Shown: positions 44,284-52,326 of the stretch, in pieces
Position numbering within the stretch: position 1 is the first letter of the stretch
Layout: each line of letters begins with the position of its first letter
DNA from: Galactobacter valiniphilus
GTDB lineage: Bacteria; Actinomycetota; Actinomycetes; Actinomycetales; Micrococcaceae
NCBI RefSeq assembly: GCF_003575975.1
Contig: NZ_QQXK01000025.1
Span: forward strand, 1-59,699
DNA: 59,699 nucleotides
Reading direction: 5' to 3'
Position numbers and translations under genes: made by a program
Notes under the pieces: generated by a model
Database searches by the model: none
Seen by the model: the letters and a program-made list of their open reading frames with translations, nothing else
Told to the model about the DNA's origin: nothing

Positions 44284-44371
44284 GGAGTTCCCCCGCCGGG
44301 GCGTGGACTCTCCACGGCGCAGAGTGCCTGGACGTTGCGTCGTGGTTTACCGACGTGAGGAGTGCCCCGAA

Positions 44372-47341
44372 GTGCTGATGGTGTTAACCGGACTGTTCGT
44401 GATGGCGCTGCTGGCGCCGTTGCTCGTGCGCTGGTTTGGACGCTCCGCCTTCTATCTGCTCGCCCTGGCTCCCGCCGCCGGCTTCGTGTGGCTGCTCTTC
44501 CAGCTGCCCGCCGTGCTGGCCGCGGAGCAGACCGCCGGCCTGGGCCAGCCGAACGCACCCCCGCAGGAGGGCGGTTCCTGGATCCCCTCGCTCGGCGTGG
44601 AACTGGTCTTCCGCCTCGATGCGCTCTCCGCTGCGCTGTGCCTGCTGATCCTCGGCGTGGGCGCGCTGGTCCTGGCCTATTGCGCCCGGTACTTCAAGTC
44701 GGAGGACGCGAGCATCGGCCCGTTCGCGGCCCAGCTGACGGCCTTCGCCGGCGCCATGTTCGGCCTCGTGACGAGCGATGACCTCATCGTCCTGTTCGTC
44801 TTCTGGGAGCTCACGACGATCCTGTCGTACCTGCTCATCGGATATTCCCGTTCGCGCATGTTTGCGCGCCGCTCCGCCTTGCAGGCGCTCCTGGTCACCA
44901 CGGCCGGCGGACTGGCCATGCTCGTGGGGCTCGTGGCGCTCGGCGTCACGGCCGGCACGTATTCCCTCACGGCGATCCTGGCGATGGCCCCGGAGGTCGT
45001 GGCGCAGGGCGGGGTCGTGAACGCGGCGATCGTCCTGATCCTCATCGGCGCCGTTTCCAAGTCCGCTCTCGTGCCCCTGCACTTCTGGCTCCCCGGCGCC
45101 ATGGCGGCGCCCACCCCGGTCTCCGCCTACCTGCACGCCGCGGCCATGGTGAAGGCCGGCGTGTACCTCGTGGCCCGCCTGGCCCCCGGCTTTGCCGAGG
45201 CCGAGGTCTGGCGCTGGACCGTCATCACGCTCGGCCTGCTCACCCTCCTCGTGGGTGGCTGGCGCGCCCTGCGCCAGAGCGACATCAAGCTCATCCTGGC
45301 CTACGGCACGGTCTCGCAGCTGGGCCTGCTCGTCATGGTGGTGGGCCTCGGTACCGCCAACGCCGCCCTGGCCGGCCTGGCGCTCATGCTCTCCCACGGC
45401 CTCTTCAAGTCGGCGCTCTTCCTCATCGTGGGCATCATCGACCACGGCACGGGCACGCGCGACCTCAACAAGCTCTCCGGCCTGTGGCGCCGCCACAAGG
45501 TGCTCTTTGCGGCCGCCCTCATCTCCGCCGCCTCCATGGCCGGCATCCCGCCGGTCTTCGGCTTCGTGGCCAAGGAGGCCGTGCTCGCCTCGACGCTGGA
45601 GCTGCCCGGCACCCTGGCCGGGTGGGTGACCGCCGGCGTCGTCGTGGGTTCCATCCTGACCTTCGCCTACGCCGCGCGCTTCGTGTGGGGCGCATTTGCC
45701 ACCAAGCCCGGCGTGGCCCCCACTGCCTCGGCCCCGCTGGGCTGGGAGTTTGCGGCGGCCCCCGTGTTGCTCTCCGCGCTGACCGTGGTGTTCGGCCCGT
45801 TCCCGGGCCCGCTGGACGCCGTCATCACGCCCTACGCCAAGACGCTTCCCGGTGCCGATCACCTCGAGTACCTCGCGCTCTGGCACGGCTTCAACCTGCC
45901 GCTCGCGCTCACGGGCGTGACCATCGCGGTGGGCCTGCTGCTCTTCCTGGGCCGCGAGCGGGTCTCCGCCGCGCAGGACAAGCTCTTCCCCGTCTTCGAC
46001 GCCGAGCGCGGCTACCGCCACACCATGGCCGGGATCGACTGGCTGGCCGTGCGCCTGACCGGCCTGATCCAGCGCGGTCAGCTCTCCTACTACCTCATGG
46101 TCATCCTCATCACGGCGCTCGCGGTGCCCACCATCGCGGCCGTGGTCATGAGCACGCCGTGGCCCACGTGGGAGCAGATCGTCTGGGCGGACTCGCCCGT
46201 GCAGGCGATCATCGGCGTGGCCATGATCGTGGGCGCGATCGGCGCGCTGCGCGCCGGCCGCCGCTTCCAGGCGATCCTCATGGTTTCCATCACGGGCTAC
46301 GGTATGGCGGCGATCTTCGCGCTCCAGGGCGCCCCGGACCTCGCGCTGACCCAGGTGCTCGTCGAGACCATCGTGCTCGTCGCCTTTGTCCTGGCGCTGC
46401 GCGTGCTGCCCAGTTCGCTCCCGTCTTCCACCGGACGCAAGCGCCGCCTGGTCCGCGCCATCGTGGCGATCGGCTTCGGCGTGGCCATGGCCGCGATTGC
46501 AGCGATCGCCATGGCCTCGCGCACGGCCGAGCCCGTCTCCCTGAACTTCCCGCAGCTGGCCTACGAGGGCGGCCACGGCAGGAACATCGTCAACGTGACG
46601 CTCGTGGACATCCGCGCGTGGGACACCTTCGGCGAGATCACGGTGCTCGCGGCGGCCGCGACGGGCGTCGCCTCGCTCATCTTTGTGGTGGGCCGCGGCG
46701 ACCGCCTGCGCCGGACCACGCGGGACGGCTCGGCGCAGATTGCGGCGGGCAGCCTGGACCGCGGCGTGGCCGGCGGGGCCAGCCAGCGCGTGGCAAAGGT
46801 GTTCACCGAGGTGGCCAAGGGAGCCCCGCAGAACAACTGGCTCGTGGCGGGCCGCACGCTCGCTCCGGAGCGGCGCTCGATCATCATCGAGGTCGTCACG
46901 CGCCTGCTCTTCCACACCTTTGTGTTGCTCTCCATCTACCTCCTGCTGGCCGGTCACAACACGCCGGGCGGCGGCTTCGCGGGCGGCCTGCTCGCGGGCA
47001 TGGCGCTCACGCTGCGCTACCTGGCCGGCGGGCGCGTTGAACTCTTCGAGTCCATCCGCCTGGGCCCCGGTACGCTGCTCGGCTCCGGCCTCGCGATCGC
47101 CGCGCTCTCCGGCCTGGCACCGCTCTTCTTCGGCGGCCAGGTCTTCCAGACCGCCGTGGTGGAGTTCTGGTTCCTCGGCTGGCACAAGTTCGTCACGTCC
47201 ACGATCTTCGACATCGGCGTGTACCTCGTGGTGGTGGGCCTCGTCCTCGACGTGCTCACCTCCCTCGGCGCGGAACTGGATCGGCGGTGGGACGCCGCCC
47301 CGAGAGCCGTCCGTGAGCTGAACAAGGAGGCGATGGGATGA
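44372..47341 (+). CDS. mrpA: Mrp antiporter subunit A with fused MrpB domain
   Basis: 989 residues from GTG 44372 (GAGGAG at 44357-44362); ATG 44378 is an alternative. Residues 1-about 620 are the NuoL-like MrpA part, with HFWLPGAMAAPTPVSAYLHAAAMVKAGVYL and KLILAYGTVSQLGLL; residues 620-820 are the MrpA C-terminal helices; residues 840-989 are an MrpB domain (RSIIIEVVTRLLFHTFVLLSIYLLLAGHNTPGGGFAGGL). The complex exchanges Na+ (or K+, Ca2+) for H+ and uses the membrane potential. First of six overlapping genes. Confidence 0.96.
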   Translation: MLMVLTGLFVMALLAPLLVRWFGRSAFYLLALAPAAGFVWLLFQLPAVLAAEQTAGLGQPNAPPQEGGSWIPSLGVELVFRLDALSAALCLLILGVGALVLAYCARYFKSEDASIGPFAAQLTAFAGAMFGLVTSDDLIVLFVFWELTTILSYLLIGYSRSRMFARRSALQALLVTTAGGLAMLVGLVALGVTAGTYSLTAILAMAPEVVAQGGVVNAAIVLILIGAVSKSALVPLHFWLPGAMAAPTPVSAYLHAAAMVKAGVYLVARLAPGFAEAEVWRWTVITLGLLTLLVGGWRALRQSDIKLILAYGTVSQLGLLVMVVGLGTANAALAGLALMLSHGLFKSALFLIVGIIDHGTGTRDLNKLSGLWRRHKVLFAAALISAASMAGIPPVFGFVAKEAVLASTLELPGTLAGWVTAGVVVGSILTFAYAARFVWGAFATKPGVAPTASAPLGWEFAAAPVLLSALTVVFGPFPGPLDAVITPYAKTLPGADHLEYLALWHGFNLPLALTGVTIAVGLLLFLGRERVSAAQDKLFPVFDAERGYRHTMAGIDWLAVRLTGLIQRGQLSYYLMVILITALAVPTIAAVVMSTPWPTWEQIVWADSPVQAIIGVAMIVGAIGALRAGRRFQAILMVSITGYGMAAIFALQGAPDLALTQVLVETIVLVAFVLALRVLPSSLPSSTGRKRRLVRAIVAIGFGVAMAAIAAIAMASRTAEPVSLNFPQLAYEGGHGRNIVNVTLVDIRAWDTFGEITVLAAAATGVASLIFVVGRGDRLRRTTRDGSAQIAAGSLDRGVAGGASQRVAKVFTEVAKGAPQNNWLVAGRTLAPERRSIIIEVVTRLLFHTFVLLSIYLLLAGHNTPGGGFAGGLLAGMALTLRYLAGGRVELFESIRLGPGTLLGSGLAIAALSGLAPLFFGGQVFQTAVVEFWFLGWHKFVTSTIFDIGVYLVVVGLVLDVLTSLGAELDRRWDAAPRAVRELNKEAMG

Positions 47342-47976
47342 CCGTCAACGTCACGCTCCTCGTGGTCATGGCCGTGCTCTTTGCCGCCGGCATCTACCAG
47401 CTCACCGAGCGCTCGCTGACCCGCGTGCTGCTCGGGATCGTCCTCATCGGCAACGGCGCCAACCTGTTGCTGCTGGCCACCGCCGGCCGCCCGGGCAAGC
47501 CGCCGCTCGTCACGAGCGGCACGCCGGCGGAGGACTACTCCGATCCGCTCCCGCAGGCCCTCATCCTGACGGCCATCGTCATCACCTTCGCCGTCACGGC
47601 GTTCATGCTCGGCATCATCTACCGCTCCTGGTGGCTCTCCCGTCAGGACCTGGTCCAGGACGACACCGAGGACCGCCGCGTGGCGGAGAACCTCGCGTAC
47701 GACGCCGAGGACGACGCCGAGCTGCCGCAGGAGACCACGGAGTTCGCCACGGAGGACGAGGTCGCCAGCGACGACGACGGCGGCCTCGGCGTGGACCCGG
47801 ACTGCGCCACCCCGGCGCAGGCCGCGGCCAAGCGCGCGGCCGGCCGCCGCGCCGTCGACGCCCACGCCTCCGCGCTCGCCCAGGCGATCCGGGCCCGGGC
47901 GGCCGACACCGGCGACCCGGAGGCCGAGGAACGCCCAGGCATCAAGAAGAACCGCACGGAAGGAGGAGCCAAGTGA
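47338..47976 (+). CDS. mrpC: Mrp antiporter subunit C with acidic C-terminal extension
   Basis: 212 residues; starts inside the mrpA stop (ATGA). Residues 1-about 105 are the NuoK-like three-helix MrpC: GIYQLTERSLTRVLLGIVLIGNGANLLLL and DPLPQALILTAIVITFAVTAFMLG. Residues 105-212 are a hydrophilic, acidic, low-complexity tail (DDTEDRRVAENLAYDAEDDAE) not found in ordinary MrpC (about 110-120 residues). The tail should lie in the cytoplasm. Confidence 0.95.
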   Translation: MTVNVTLLVVMAVLFAAGIYQLTERSLTRVLLGIVLIGNGANLLLLATAGRPGKPPLVTSGTPAEDYSDPLPQALILTAIVITFAVTAFMLGIIYRSWWLSRQDLVQDDTEDRRVAENLAYDAEDDAELPQETTEFATEDEVASDDDGGLGVDPDCATPAQAAAKRAAGRRAVDAHASALAQAIRARAADTGDPEAEERPGIKKNRTEGGAK

Positions 47977-49616
47977 TCCCCGATCTGACCTCGCTGGCCC
48001 CCCTGGCCGTGATGCTGCCGTTCCTCGCGGCGGCCCTGACGTTTGTGATGCGCAGGCACGCCCGCGCGCAACGCATCATCTCCATCACCACGCTCTCCGT
48101 GGTGCTGGCGCTCGAGTCCCTCATGCTGGCCTGGGTCTGGAACCACGGCGCCTCCGCTGTACTGCTGGGCGGCTGGGCCCCGCCGTGGGGCATCTCGCTC
48201 GTGGTCGACGAGTTCAGCGCCCTGATGCTCGCGGTCTCCTCGGTCGTCTCGCTCATCGTGCTCATCTACGCCACGGCGCAGGGCACGGCGGACGGCGACG
48301 CCGACGGCCCGGTCTCGGTGTTCTTCCCGACCTACCTGATCCTGGTGGCAGGTGTCTCCAACGCCTTCCTGGCCGGGGACCTCTTCAACCTCTACGTGGG
48401 CTTCGAGATCCTGCTGACCGCCTCCTATGTGCTGCTCACGCTGGGCGGCTCCCCGGAGCGCATCCGCGCCGGCACCACCTACGTGGTGGTCTCGGTGCTC
48501 TCCTCGCTGCTCTTCCTCATCGCGATCGCCATGATCTACGGCGCCACGGGCACCGTGAACCTGGCCGACCTCGCGCTCAAGCTCGGCGAGCTGCCGCAGG
48601 GCACGCAGACGGTCCTGCACCTCATGCTGCTCACCGCCTTCGGCATCAAGGCCGCGGTCTTCCCGCTCTCCTTCTGGTTGCCCGATTCCTACCCCACGGC
48701 GCCGGCGCCCGTCACCGCGGTGTTCGCGGGCCTGCTGACCAAGGTGGGCGTCTACGCCATGGTCCGCACGGAGACGCTGCTCTTCCCGGCCAACGACCTG
48801 GACAACCTCCTCATGTGGGTGGCGCTGCTGACGATGATCGTCGGCATCCTGGGCGCCGTGGCGCAGAGCGACATCAAGCGCATGCTCTCCTTCACGCTCA
48901 CGAGCCACATCGGCTTCATGGTCTTTGGCCTCGCGCTCAACTCGCAGCTGGGCCTCTCCGCCACGATCTTCTACGTGGCGCACCACATCGTGGTTCAGAC
49001 CTCGCTCTTCCTCGTGGTGGGCCTGATCGAGCGCCGCGCCGGCTCCTCCAACCTGGATTCGCTGGGCTCGCTCGCCAAGCTCGCGCCGGTCCTGGCGGTG
49101 CTCTACTTCATCCCGGCCATGAACCTGGCCGGCATCCCGCCATTCTCCGGCTTCCTCGGCAAGCTTGGCTTGCTGGAGGCGGGCGTGGCCGACGGCGGGT
49201 GGCTGGCCTGGGTGCTGGTCGCCGCCTCCATGGTGACGAGCCTGCTGACGCTGCTGGCCGTGGCCCGCGTGTGGAACCGCGGCTTCTGGCGCCGCGCCGA
49301 GGACGCCGAGCAGGCCGACCCCATGCTGCTGGCCGCCGCCAACGAGGGCGTCACGGTGCGCACCTACGAGGCAGTGGCCGACTTCCCGGAGTCGCGCTAC
49401 TCGGACCGCGGCGACGTGAAGGTGCTCCCGCCCGTCATGGTGTGGTGCACGGGCGCGCTCGTGGCGGTGGGCCTGGCCCTGACCGTGTTCGCCGGGCCGC
49501 TCTTCTCCTTCTCCGACCGCGCGGCGCAGAACCTGCGCGAGCGCACGCCCTACATCGAGTCGGTGCTCGGCGAGCACCACGAGATCGCCCCCGAGCGGGG
49601 AGGTGAGGCCAAGTGA
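47973..49616 (+). CDS. mrpD: Mrp antiporter subunit D
   Basis: 547 residues from GTG 47973, overlapping the mrpC stop (GTGA), with GGAGGAG upstream. NuoN/NuoM-like with about 14 helices: FNLYVGFEILLTASYVLL, AAVFPLSFWLPDSYPTAPAPVTAVFAGLLTKVGVYAMVR (proton-channel segment with Lys) and DIKRMLSFTLTSHIGFM. Carries a cytoplasmic loop near the C-terminus (WRRAEDAEQADPM). Confidence 0.96.
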   Translation: MIPDLTSLAPLAVMLPFLAAALTFVMRRHARAQRIISITTLSVVLALESLMLAWVWNHGASAVLLGGWAPPWGISLVVDEFSALMLAVSSVVSLIVLIYATAQGTADGDADGPVSVFFPTYLILVAGVSNAFLAGDLFNLYVGFEILLTASYVLLTLGGSPERIRAGTTYVVVSVLSSLLFLIAIAMIYGATGTVNLADLALKLGELPQGTQTVLHLMLLTAFGIKAAVFPLSFWLPDSYPTAPAPVTAVFAGLLTKVGVYAMVRTETLLFPANDLDNLLMWVALLTMIVGILGAVAQSDIKRMLSFTLTSHIGFMVFGLALNSQLGLSATIFYVAHHIVVQTSLFLVVGLIERRAGSSNLDSLGSLAKLAPVLAVLYFIPAMNLAGIPPFSGFLGKLGLLEAGVADGGWLAWVLVAASMVTSLLTLLAVARVWNRGFWRRAEDAEQADPMLLAAANEGVTVRTYEAVADFPESRYSDRGDVKVLPPVMVWCTGALVAVGLALTVFAGPLFSFSDRAAQNLRERTPYIESVLGEHHEIAPERGGEAK

Positions 49617-50281
49617 CGACCCGGTGGAGGCGCGCCCTGCGGCGCGCGTGGATCGAGCTGCCGCTCATGGTCTGGCTCGTGCTGGTCTGGGGCGCGCTCT
49701 GGGAGGACTTCTCCCCGGCCAACCTCGTCTTCGGGCTCATCCTGTCCGTGGTGATCGTGAGGACGTTCAGGCTCCCGCCCGTGCGGCTCTCGGGCCGCTT
49801 CGACGTCCCGCGGGCCCTGTCCTTCCTGCTGTGGTTCGTGTGGCAGGTCATCAAGGGCTCGTTCATCACCCTCTGGGTGGCGGTGCGCCAGGGACCCAAG
49901 GTCCACAACGCCGTGGTGGAGGTGCCGCTGCGCACTCGTGAGGACCTCATGATCACGGCCATCGGCCACGTCGCCTCGCTTATCCCCGGCTCGCTGGTCC
50001 TGGACGTGGACCGGCGCCACGGCACGCTCTACCTGCACGTGCTCAATGTGAAGGACGCCAAGGACGCCGACCGCTTCCGCGCCGACGTCCTCGAGATCGA
50101 GCGCCGGCTCATCTTTGTCATGGGCACGTGCGAGGAGATCGACCTGCTGCGCGACGAGGAGCTGCGCGTTGCAAAGGAGCTCGTGGCGGCCCGCCGCAAG
50201 GCAGACGGCTGGGACCTGAAGGCCCCCGCGCCCACCCAGCCGGGCGCCGTCGGGCAGGAAAACAAGGAGGCACAGCGATGA
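49613..50281 (+). CDS. mrpE: Mrp antiporter subunit E
   Basis: 222 residues, GTG start overlapping the mrpD stop. WIELPLMVWLVLVWGALWEDFSPANLVFGLILSVVIV holds the membrane part; LTREDLMITAIGHVASLIPGSLVLDVDRR is the family motif (here RTREDLMITAIGH). The C-terminal tail is longer than usual and contains the GCCGTCGGGC word. Confidence 0.94.
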   Translation: MTTRWRRALRRAWIELPLMVWLVLVWGALWEDFSPANLVFGLILSVVIVRTFRLPPVRLSGRFDVPRALSFLLWFVWQVIKGSFITLWVAVRQGPKVHNAVVEVPLRTREDLMITAIGHVASLIPGSLVLDVDRRHGTLYLHVLNVKDAKDADRFRADVLEIERRLIFVMGTCEEIDLLRDEELRVAKELVAARRKADGWDLKAPAPTQPGAVGQENKEAQR

Positions 50282-50544
50282 TGACCGTGGTGGTGTGGGT
50301 GTGCGGCGCGCTGCTGTCCCTGGCGGCCGCCGCGGCGATCTGGCGGATCATGCGCGGCCCGTCCCTGCTTGACCGGATGCTGGCTGCGGATGTGCTGCTC
50401 GTGATCGTCGGCTCGGCGCTGCTGGTGCACGCAGCGATGACGAAGGACCTCTCCAACATCGTGTTTGTGTTGATCATGGCGATCGCCGGATTCCTGGGCT
50501 CCGTGACGGTGGCCAGGACCGTGGCCGCCAGGGAACAGGGGTGA
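50278..50544 (+). CDS. mrpF: Mrp antiporter subunit F
   Basis: 88 residues with three helices. WRIMRGPSLLDRMLAADVLLVIVGSALLVHAA is the MrpF signature and ends in an exit helix FVLIMAIAGFLGSVTVAR. The start overlaps the mrpE stop (ATGATGA). Confidence 0.95.
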   Translation: MMTVVVWVCGALLSLAAAAAIWRIMRGPSLLDRMLAADVLLVIVGSALLVHAAMTKDLSNIVFVLIMAIAGFLGSVTVARTVAAREQG

Positions 50545-50963
50545 TCGGCGTGGATTGGAATCAGATTCGGGAGATCGCGATCGCCGTGCTGCTGATCGTG
50601 GGCTGCCTCATGTCGCTCGCCGCGGGCATCGGCCTGCTGCGCTTCCCCGACCTGCTCTCGCGCATGCACGCGGCGACCAAGCCGCAGGTGCTTGGCCTCT
50701 TCTGCCTGCTCGCCGCCGTGGCGCTGAGCGCCGGGCAGTGGGTGTGGGTGCCGGTGCTGGCGCTCGTGTGGGTGTTCCAGCTGCTGACGGCGCCCGTCAG
50801 CGCGCACATGGTGGGCCGCGCCGCCTACCGCTCCAAGCACCTCAAGGAGGCCACGCTCGTGGCCGACGACCTGGCCCAGGTGGTCAAGGGCGCCCAGGCG
50901 TTGGAGGATGCCAGGCGGTCCGACGACGCGCCGGCAGAGAGCGACGTCGAGCACCGCGGTTAA
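50541..50963 (+). CDS. mrpG: Mrp antiporter subunit G
   Basis: 140 residues, GTG start overlapping mrpF. Three helices with LMSLAAGIGLLRFPDLLSRMHAATKPQVLGLFCLL, the MrpG signature, and TAPVSAHMVGRAAYRS. A 45-residue hydrophilic tail follows. Last gene of the operon, ended by the family 2 palindrome. Confidence 0.95.
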   Translation: MIGVDWNQIREIAIAVLLIVGCLMSLAAGIGLLRFPDLLSRMHAATKPQVLGLFCLLAAVALSAGQWVWVPVLALVWVFQLLTAPVSAHMVGRAAYRSKHLKEATLVADDLAQVVKGAQALEDARRSDDAPAESDVEHRG

Positions 50964-50994
50964 GCGCGCGAGCGCTCAGCGCCCTTCCCCTCTA

Positions 50995-51058
50995 CAAAAT
51001 CGGAGTGCCAAATGTCGTGTTTTCGCCCGAAAACACGACATTTGGCACTCCGATTTTG
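50995..51058. repeat. Palindromic repeat family 2, copy 2: 31-base perfect arms
   Basis: 50995-51025 (CAAAATCGGAGTGCCAAATG plus TCGTGTTTTCG) and 51028-51058 are exact inverses with a two-base loop. Between convergent mrpG and the DUF4235 gene, so it can terminate both. See 27070-27125 for the other copy. Confidence 0.97.
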
Positions 51059-51085
51059 GGTGGTGGGCGCCGTCGGCGAGAGCCC

Positions 51086-51355
51086 CTAGACCTCTTCGGG
51101 GTTCGACGTCGCGCGGGCCACGATGCGCTGGGCGCCGCGCTGGGCGGCGGCGTTCGCGAGCGCCGCGACGCCGGCGGAGATCGCGGCGAAGGTGACGACG
51201 CGGGCGACCGACTGGTCGGCCTGCGCCTCCTTGTTCTTCTTGGAGGGGGCGTCGTCGCCCGTGACCTGCGTCCAGACGCGGGAGACGACCTTGGAGCCGA
51301 TCAGGCCGGCCACGAGGGAAACGACGGTGGACAGGATCTTCGCCAGGGGCTTCAC
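51086..51355 (-). CDS. DUF4235 family membrane protein
   Basis: 89 residues from GTG 51355 with AAGGAG upstream. VSLVAGLIGSKVVSRVWTQVTGDDAP followed by VARVVTFAAISAGVAALANAAAQRGAQR is the DUF4235 pattern: two hydrophobic segments around a charged loop. The family is confined to actinobacteria; function unknown. Confidence 0.85.
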   Translation of the reverse strand: MKPLAKILSTVVSLVAGLIGSKVVSRVWTQVTGDDAPSKKNKEAQADQSVARVVTFAAISAGVAALANAAAQRGAQRIVARATSNPEEV

Positions 51356-51525
51356 GATCGGTGCACTCCTTAGATGAGCTGGCTGGTGGAGCCGTTGTTG
51401 CGGGCGGCCGGAACGGGCCGCCGCACGCGCCAGCCTAGCCGCCGTGGACGCCTGTGAGCAGACCACAAGGGTGGTCGGCGTCACGCGGGGCCGCTCGGGG
51501 CTATGCTTGGTGGCTGTCAGACGAC

Positions 51526-51624
51526 GACAGGGGAGCACCCGGGCGGCAACGCCATGGTGCTGAGAGTGCGGCACCAGGCCGCAGACCCTCGAACCTGCTC
51601 CGGTTAGTACCGGCGAAGGGAGTC
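51526..51624 (+). promoter_or_regulatory. TPP (THI-box) riboswitch
   Basis: ACAGGGGAGC, GGTGCTGAGAGTGCGGC, GACCCTCGAACCTG and CCGGTTAGTACCGGCGAAGGGAG are all in order, i.e. a complete thiamin-pyrophosphate aptamer. TATGCT (51502-51507) is a likely -10. TPP should shut off the ykoEDC genes. Confidence 0.96.
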
Positions 51625-51679
51625 GAGTTCTCGGGCGCGTGTGCCCTCGCTTTCCAAGCGAACCGGCGCGGCGCCTCCC

Positions 51680-51698
51680 CTCCTTGCATCTCAAGGAG
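51680..51698 (+). promoter_or_regulatory. Ribosome-site sequestering hairpin of the TPP riboswitch
   Basis: CTCCTTG (51680-51686) pairs with CAAGGAG (51692-51698), which contains the ribosome binding site of ykoE. Control is therefore likely at translation start. Confidence 0.7.
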
Positions 51699-51705
51699 GC
51701 ATCTC

Positions 51706-52326
51706 ATGTCGAGCACCCAGCTCGCACCGTCCACCTCGGCCGCCCGTTGGCGCACCGTGGACATCGTTCTCACCGCCGTGATCGCGGTGGCCGGCGGCAT
51801 CATCTTCGCCGTGTACAACCAGACCTACAAGGTCCTGGATCCGCTGTGGGCGGCGTTCCCGCCGTCCTCCGGCCTGCAGACCGGCGTGTGGCTCTTCCCC
51901 GGCATCCTCGCGGCCCTCGTGATCCGCCGCCCCGGCGCCGGCCTGTTCGCCGAGCTCGTGGCCGCCGTGATCTCCGCGCTCTTCGGCTCCAGCTTCGGCC
52001 TGACCGTGCTGGTCTCCGGCGCCCTGCAGGGTCTGGGCGCCGAGCTCGGCTCGGCTCTGCTGGGACGCTACCGCCGCTTCGGCCTGCCCGTGGCGCTCGC
52101 CGCCGGCGCGCTGACCGGCTTCGCGTGCGGCATCAACGACACCTTCCTCATGCAGTTCTACCCCGAGTACCCGGCCTCCTGGCTGTGGGCCTACGTGGGC
52201 TTCGTGACGCTCTCCGGCCTGATCACCGGCGTGGTGATGTGGTTCCTGACCCGCGGCCTCGCCGCCACGGGTGTCCTCGCCTCGCTGCGCTCGCGCGGCG
52301 CCAACCGCGAGGGATGGCTGGGCTGA
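51706..52326 (+). CDS. ykoE: ECF transporter S component YkoE (thiamin precursor)
   Basis: 206 residues, ATG 51706 with AAGGAGG at 51693-51699. About six helices. RWRTVDIVLTAVIAVAGGIIFAVYNQTY, LQTGVWLFPGILAALVIRRPGAGLFAELVAAVISALFGS and LIGRYRRFG-like (LLGRYRRFGLPVAL) match YkoE, the substrate-binding subunit for hydroxymethylpyrimidine or thiamin. The TPP riboswitch supports this. Stop overlaps the next start (TGATG). Confidence 0.95.
   Translation: MSSTQLAPSTSAARWRTVDIVLTAVIAVAGGIIFAVYNQTYKVLDPLWAAFPPSSGLQTGVWLFPGILAALVIRRPGAGLFAELVAAVISALFGSSFGLTVLVSGALQGLGAELGSALLGRYRRFGLPVALAAGALTGFACGINDTFLMQFYPEYPASWLWAYVGFVTLSGLITGVVMWFLTRGLAATGVLASLRSRGANREGWLG

Noticed and set aside
44384-47185. 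A 933-residue minus-strand frame opposite mrpA
   Set aside because: Shadow of mrpA; low-complexity Glu/Arg/His-rich product without family features.
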